Positions 14,625-16,220 of a stretch of DNA of 16,220 nt are shown here, in pieces. The DNA is taken from contig PJAB01001221.1 in the NCBI GenBank assembly GCA_002887195.1, positions 1 through 16,220 on the forward strand. The letters are read 5' to 3'. How positions within the stretch are numbered: position 1 is the first letter of the stretch; each line of letters opens with the position of its first letter. The notes beneath the pieces were generated by a model. It did no database searches and was not told the DNA's origin. It saw only the letters and a list, made by a program, of their open reading frames with translations. The translations under genes and the position numbers were made by a program. Source of the stretch: Chrysochromulina parva. Its lineage: Eukaryota; Haptophyta; Prymnesiales; Chrysochromulinaceae.

Positions 14625-16220
14625 TGCACCGTAGACGGCGCATACAGCTTCACCGGGGCGGCGACCTCCTACTTGAGGGCCACGTCGCGCACCGGACTCG
14701 TGGGCGGGGGGCTTGGCTTCACGCTCTGCGCGTGGGTCTACCGCACGCAGATAGGCTCTGCAGATGATCGCATCATCGATTTCGGCAACGGTGCAGCTGC
14801 AGACAGCGTCTTCCTGAGTTTCCAAAACGGAATGCATTACTATGTGACTCATGGGAGTTCCTCCTCCTTTTTCTATGCAAGCTCGGCGCCATCATTCCCC
14901 GCAAACGTGTGGACTCACGTCGCGGTCGTGCAGTCGCGTGCGAGCATCGCCGACACCTACGGGCCCGCCCAGATCTACTGGAATGGTGCGAGCGTCGCGA
15001 CGAGCGCGTCGATGCGCTTCCCGCTGCCGGTGAGCCGCTCCAACCTGTACGTGGGCAAGAGCCACTGGGGCAGTGATCCCATGTTCATGGGCCAGATGAA
15101 GGACCTGCTGGTGTGGGACGTCGCCCTCAGCCCGGCGCAGCTGAATGGCGTGCGGCTCGGCGGCGGCCTGCCGAGCACACCAGCGCCGCTCATCTCGATG
15201 ATGCGCACGTGGTGCAATCCCGTGCAGTCGCCGGTTTGCCTTCCCACCCCGATCGCATGGGAAGGCTGGCCAACGCCGGTCGTGCTCACCGCGGCGACCA
15301 TGGGGCAATATGCTGCCAATGCCTCCGACCTTCTCATCGGCACCGGGATCCTTGTGCACAACGTCTCCGGCCCCACCTTTGACATCAACGTGACACTGCA
15401 GACGCCGCTGACGGAAATATGCTCGTACTCAGTCATCAAGTCGCCCTCGCGTGGGCCCGTCTCCTGGGAGCTGCGCTGTATGGTAGGCTCGGAGTACAGG
15501 CTGATGGACATGGTGACTAACGATTTCACAGGGTACGTCAATCGCTATCTGCTGGGATTCTCGCCACCGTCGCCCCCACCCGCACCGCCTTCGCCGCCGC
15601 CGTCTCCGCCGCCGCCGTCACCGCCGCCCTCGCCACCTCCTCCTTCCCACCCCCCGCGTCCGCCACCGCCCTCTCCGCCTCCCTCTCCACCCCCGCGTCC
15701 GCCACCACCCTCTCCGCCTCCCTCTCCCCCGCCGCTTCCGCCACCGCCCTCCCCGGCCCCGACTCCGCCACCGCCTTCGCCCCCGCCTTCGCCCCCGCCG
15801 TCGCCCCCACCATCCCCGCCGCCTCGATCGCCGCCGCCACCGCCATCGCCACCACCGCCATCGCCTCCCCCGTCCCCACCCCCCCGACCGCCCCCACCTT
15901 CTCCCCCACCCGCACGTCCGCCACTACCCTCGCTGCCGTCCTCACCTGACCGACCGCCATCCTCGCCGCCCCCCCCACAACCGCCGCCTCCCCGATCGCC
16001 TCCGCCGTCGCCTCAACCCTCCCCGCCCCCGCCATCACCCCAGCATCCACCCAGCCCCCCTCGGCCCTCGCCACCTCCACCTTTGCCACCACCATCGCCA
16101 ATGCTGCCCCCCCCAAGCCCGCCACCAGCAGGCCCGCCGCCGCTGCCTCCATCGTCGCCTCCTTTGGCGCCTCCACCGCCACCGCCGCTGCGTCCACCTC
16201 CATCCCCGCGTCGACCTCCA
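12084..16220 (+). CDS. Secreted modular cell-surface protein: Ser-Pro rods, RCC1-like repeats, LamG-like domain (3' partial)
   Basis: From the ATG at 12084 this frame has no stop to the window edge (1379 codons), so it needs no intron. Residues 1-25 form a signal peptide (core TFLGLLATF, likely cleavage after ATSA). Then come Ser-Pro rod 1 (28-163); domain A (164-412), with VDFAVVLFNHLNPGETIFATN and GDELVIYRG and an LNR-like cysteine insert; rod 2; a short Cys-bounded segment (454-489); six RCC1-like repeats plus a truncated seventh (502-832, HTCAYLTAGTLKCWG...GQLGDG); a short rod; a LamG-like jelly-roll (848-1028, FTLCAWV, WTHVAVV, LYVGKSHWG); an unclassified domain (1029-1159) with N-V-S and N-V-T glycosylation sites; and a terminal Ser-Pro rod from 1160 onward. 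Known: such rods are hydroxyproline-glycosylated in algal matrix proteins. Inferred: extracellular adhesion or matrix protein. The ATG context is weak (T at -3), but the signal peptide supports it. Confidence 0.9.
12165..12572 (+). repeat. Ser-Pro-rich rod 1 (coding repeat)
   Basis: Almost uninterrupted Pro codons with regular Ser (PPPPSPPPP type) and a few Leu, Phe, Ala, Arg and Thr. It links the signal peptide to domain A. The opposite strand shows a long Gly-rich open frame that is only its shadow. Confidence 0.95.
13320..13442 (+). repeat. Ser-Pro-rich rod 2 (coding repeat)
   Basis: This linker contains four near-perfect 9-base units of the form tcg ccg cca (PSP type) before PLRPPPPC. 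It separates domain A from the RCC1-like half of the protein. A still shorter rod of the same kind lies at 14583-14624, between the last RCC1-like half-repeat and the LamG-like domain. Confidence 0.93.
13587..14579 (+). repeat. RCC1-like repeat array, six units plus a half unit
   Basis: The units are about 150 bases each and read LLALGGSHTCAYLTAGTLKCWG, then GQLGDG, then a variable loop and NTPTTINVGGTVG. Unit 3 carries an extra GSNEGR in the first loop and unit 5 a longer loop (GPGVVGPIPIHR). The seventh stops at QCWG and runs directly into the next rod. The C-x(9-11)-C pair in every unit suggests one disulphide per blade, which fits secretion. Confidence 0.92.
15561..16220 (+). repeat. Terminal Ser-Pro-rich rod, continues off the window
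   Basis: At least 220 codons of SPPPP, PPRPP and PPSPP units with scattered Arg, Leu, Gln and His. The sequence is strongly C-rich on this strand. The frame is still open at the last base, so the C-terminus, and any membrane anchor, is not visible here. Confidence 0.95.

Noticed and set aside
15538..16203. Minus-strand Ala/Val/Glu-rich open frame
   Set aside because: Shadow of the terminal Ser-Pro rod, with biased composition and no domain.

Overview
The window is nuclear DNA from a GC-rich unicellular eukaryotic alga. The signs are six protein-coding loci that include a TFIIH core subunit, large repeat-built proteins, a secreted protein with Ser-Pro-rich rods, ATG contexts of the A/GxxATGG type, and no bacterial operon signals. 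I favour a haptophyte because of the intron-poor GC-rich genes, the probable bipartite plastid leader on one gene, the LNR-like cysteine module in a surface protein and a TenA salvage enzyme. A pelagophyte or a green alga cannot be excluded from this sequence alone.

Layout. Positions 1-5478 (+) hold the 3' part of a very long gene whose start lies left of the window. Its product has two SUMO/ubiquitin-like segments, an acidic linker, ankyrin repeats, long helices, an array of Sel1 repeats and a C-terminal C3HC4 RING finger, which suggests a giant RING E3 ligase. Positions 5683-5966 (+) hold a short frameshifted gene remnant. From 6135 to 11772 four genes lie head to tail on the minus strand. 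In transcription order they are the TFIIH p62 homologue (11772-9283), a four-helix membrane protein resembling DUF3054 (9163-8606), a TenA-type aminopyrimidine hydrolase with a probable signal peptide (8092-7265), and a TPR protein (6941-6135). No intron is needed in any of them.

Positions 12084-16220 (+) hold the largest surprise: a frame with no stop from its ATG to the right edge of the window (1379 codons). It encodes a secreted modular protein: signal peptide, Ser-Pro rod, a domain like bacterial surface-protein modules with an inserted LNR-like cysteine cluster, a second rod, six and a half RCC1-like repeats, a LamG-like domain, an unclassified domain, and a long terminal Ser-Pro rod that continues off the window. 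It is divergent from the TFIIH gene and shares a 311-base intergenic region with it.

The genes do not form one pathway. The two flanking giant genes are rich in fast-evolving repeats: Sel1 108-mers, proline codons, a hexamer microsatellite and duplicated Ala/Glu blocks. The central minus-strand block looks like ordinary housekeeping and metabolic genes.
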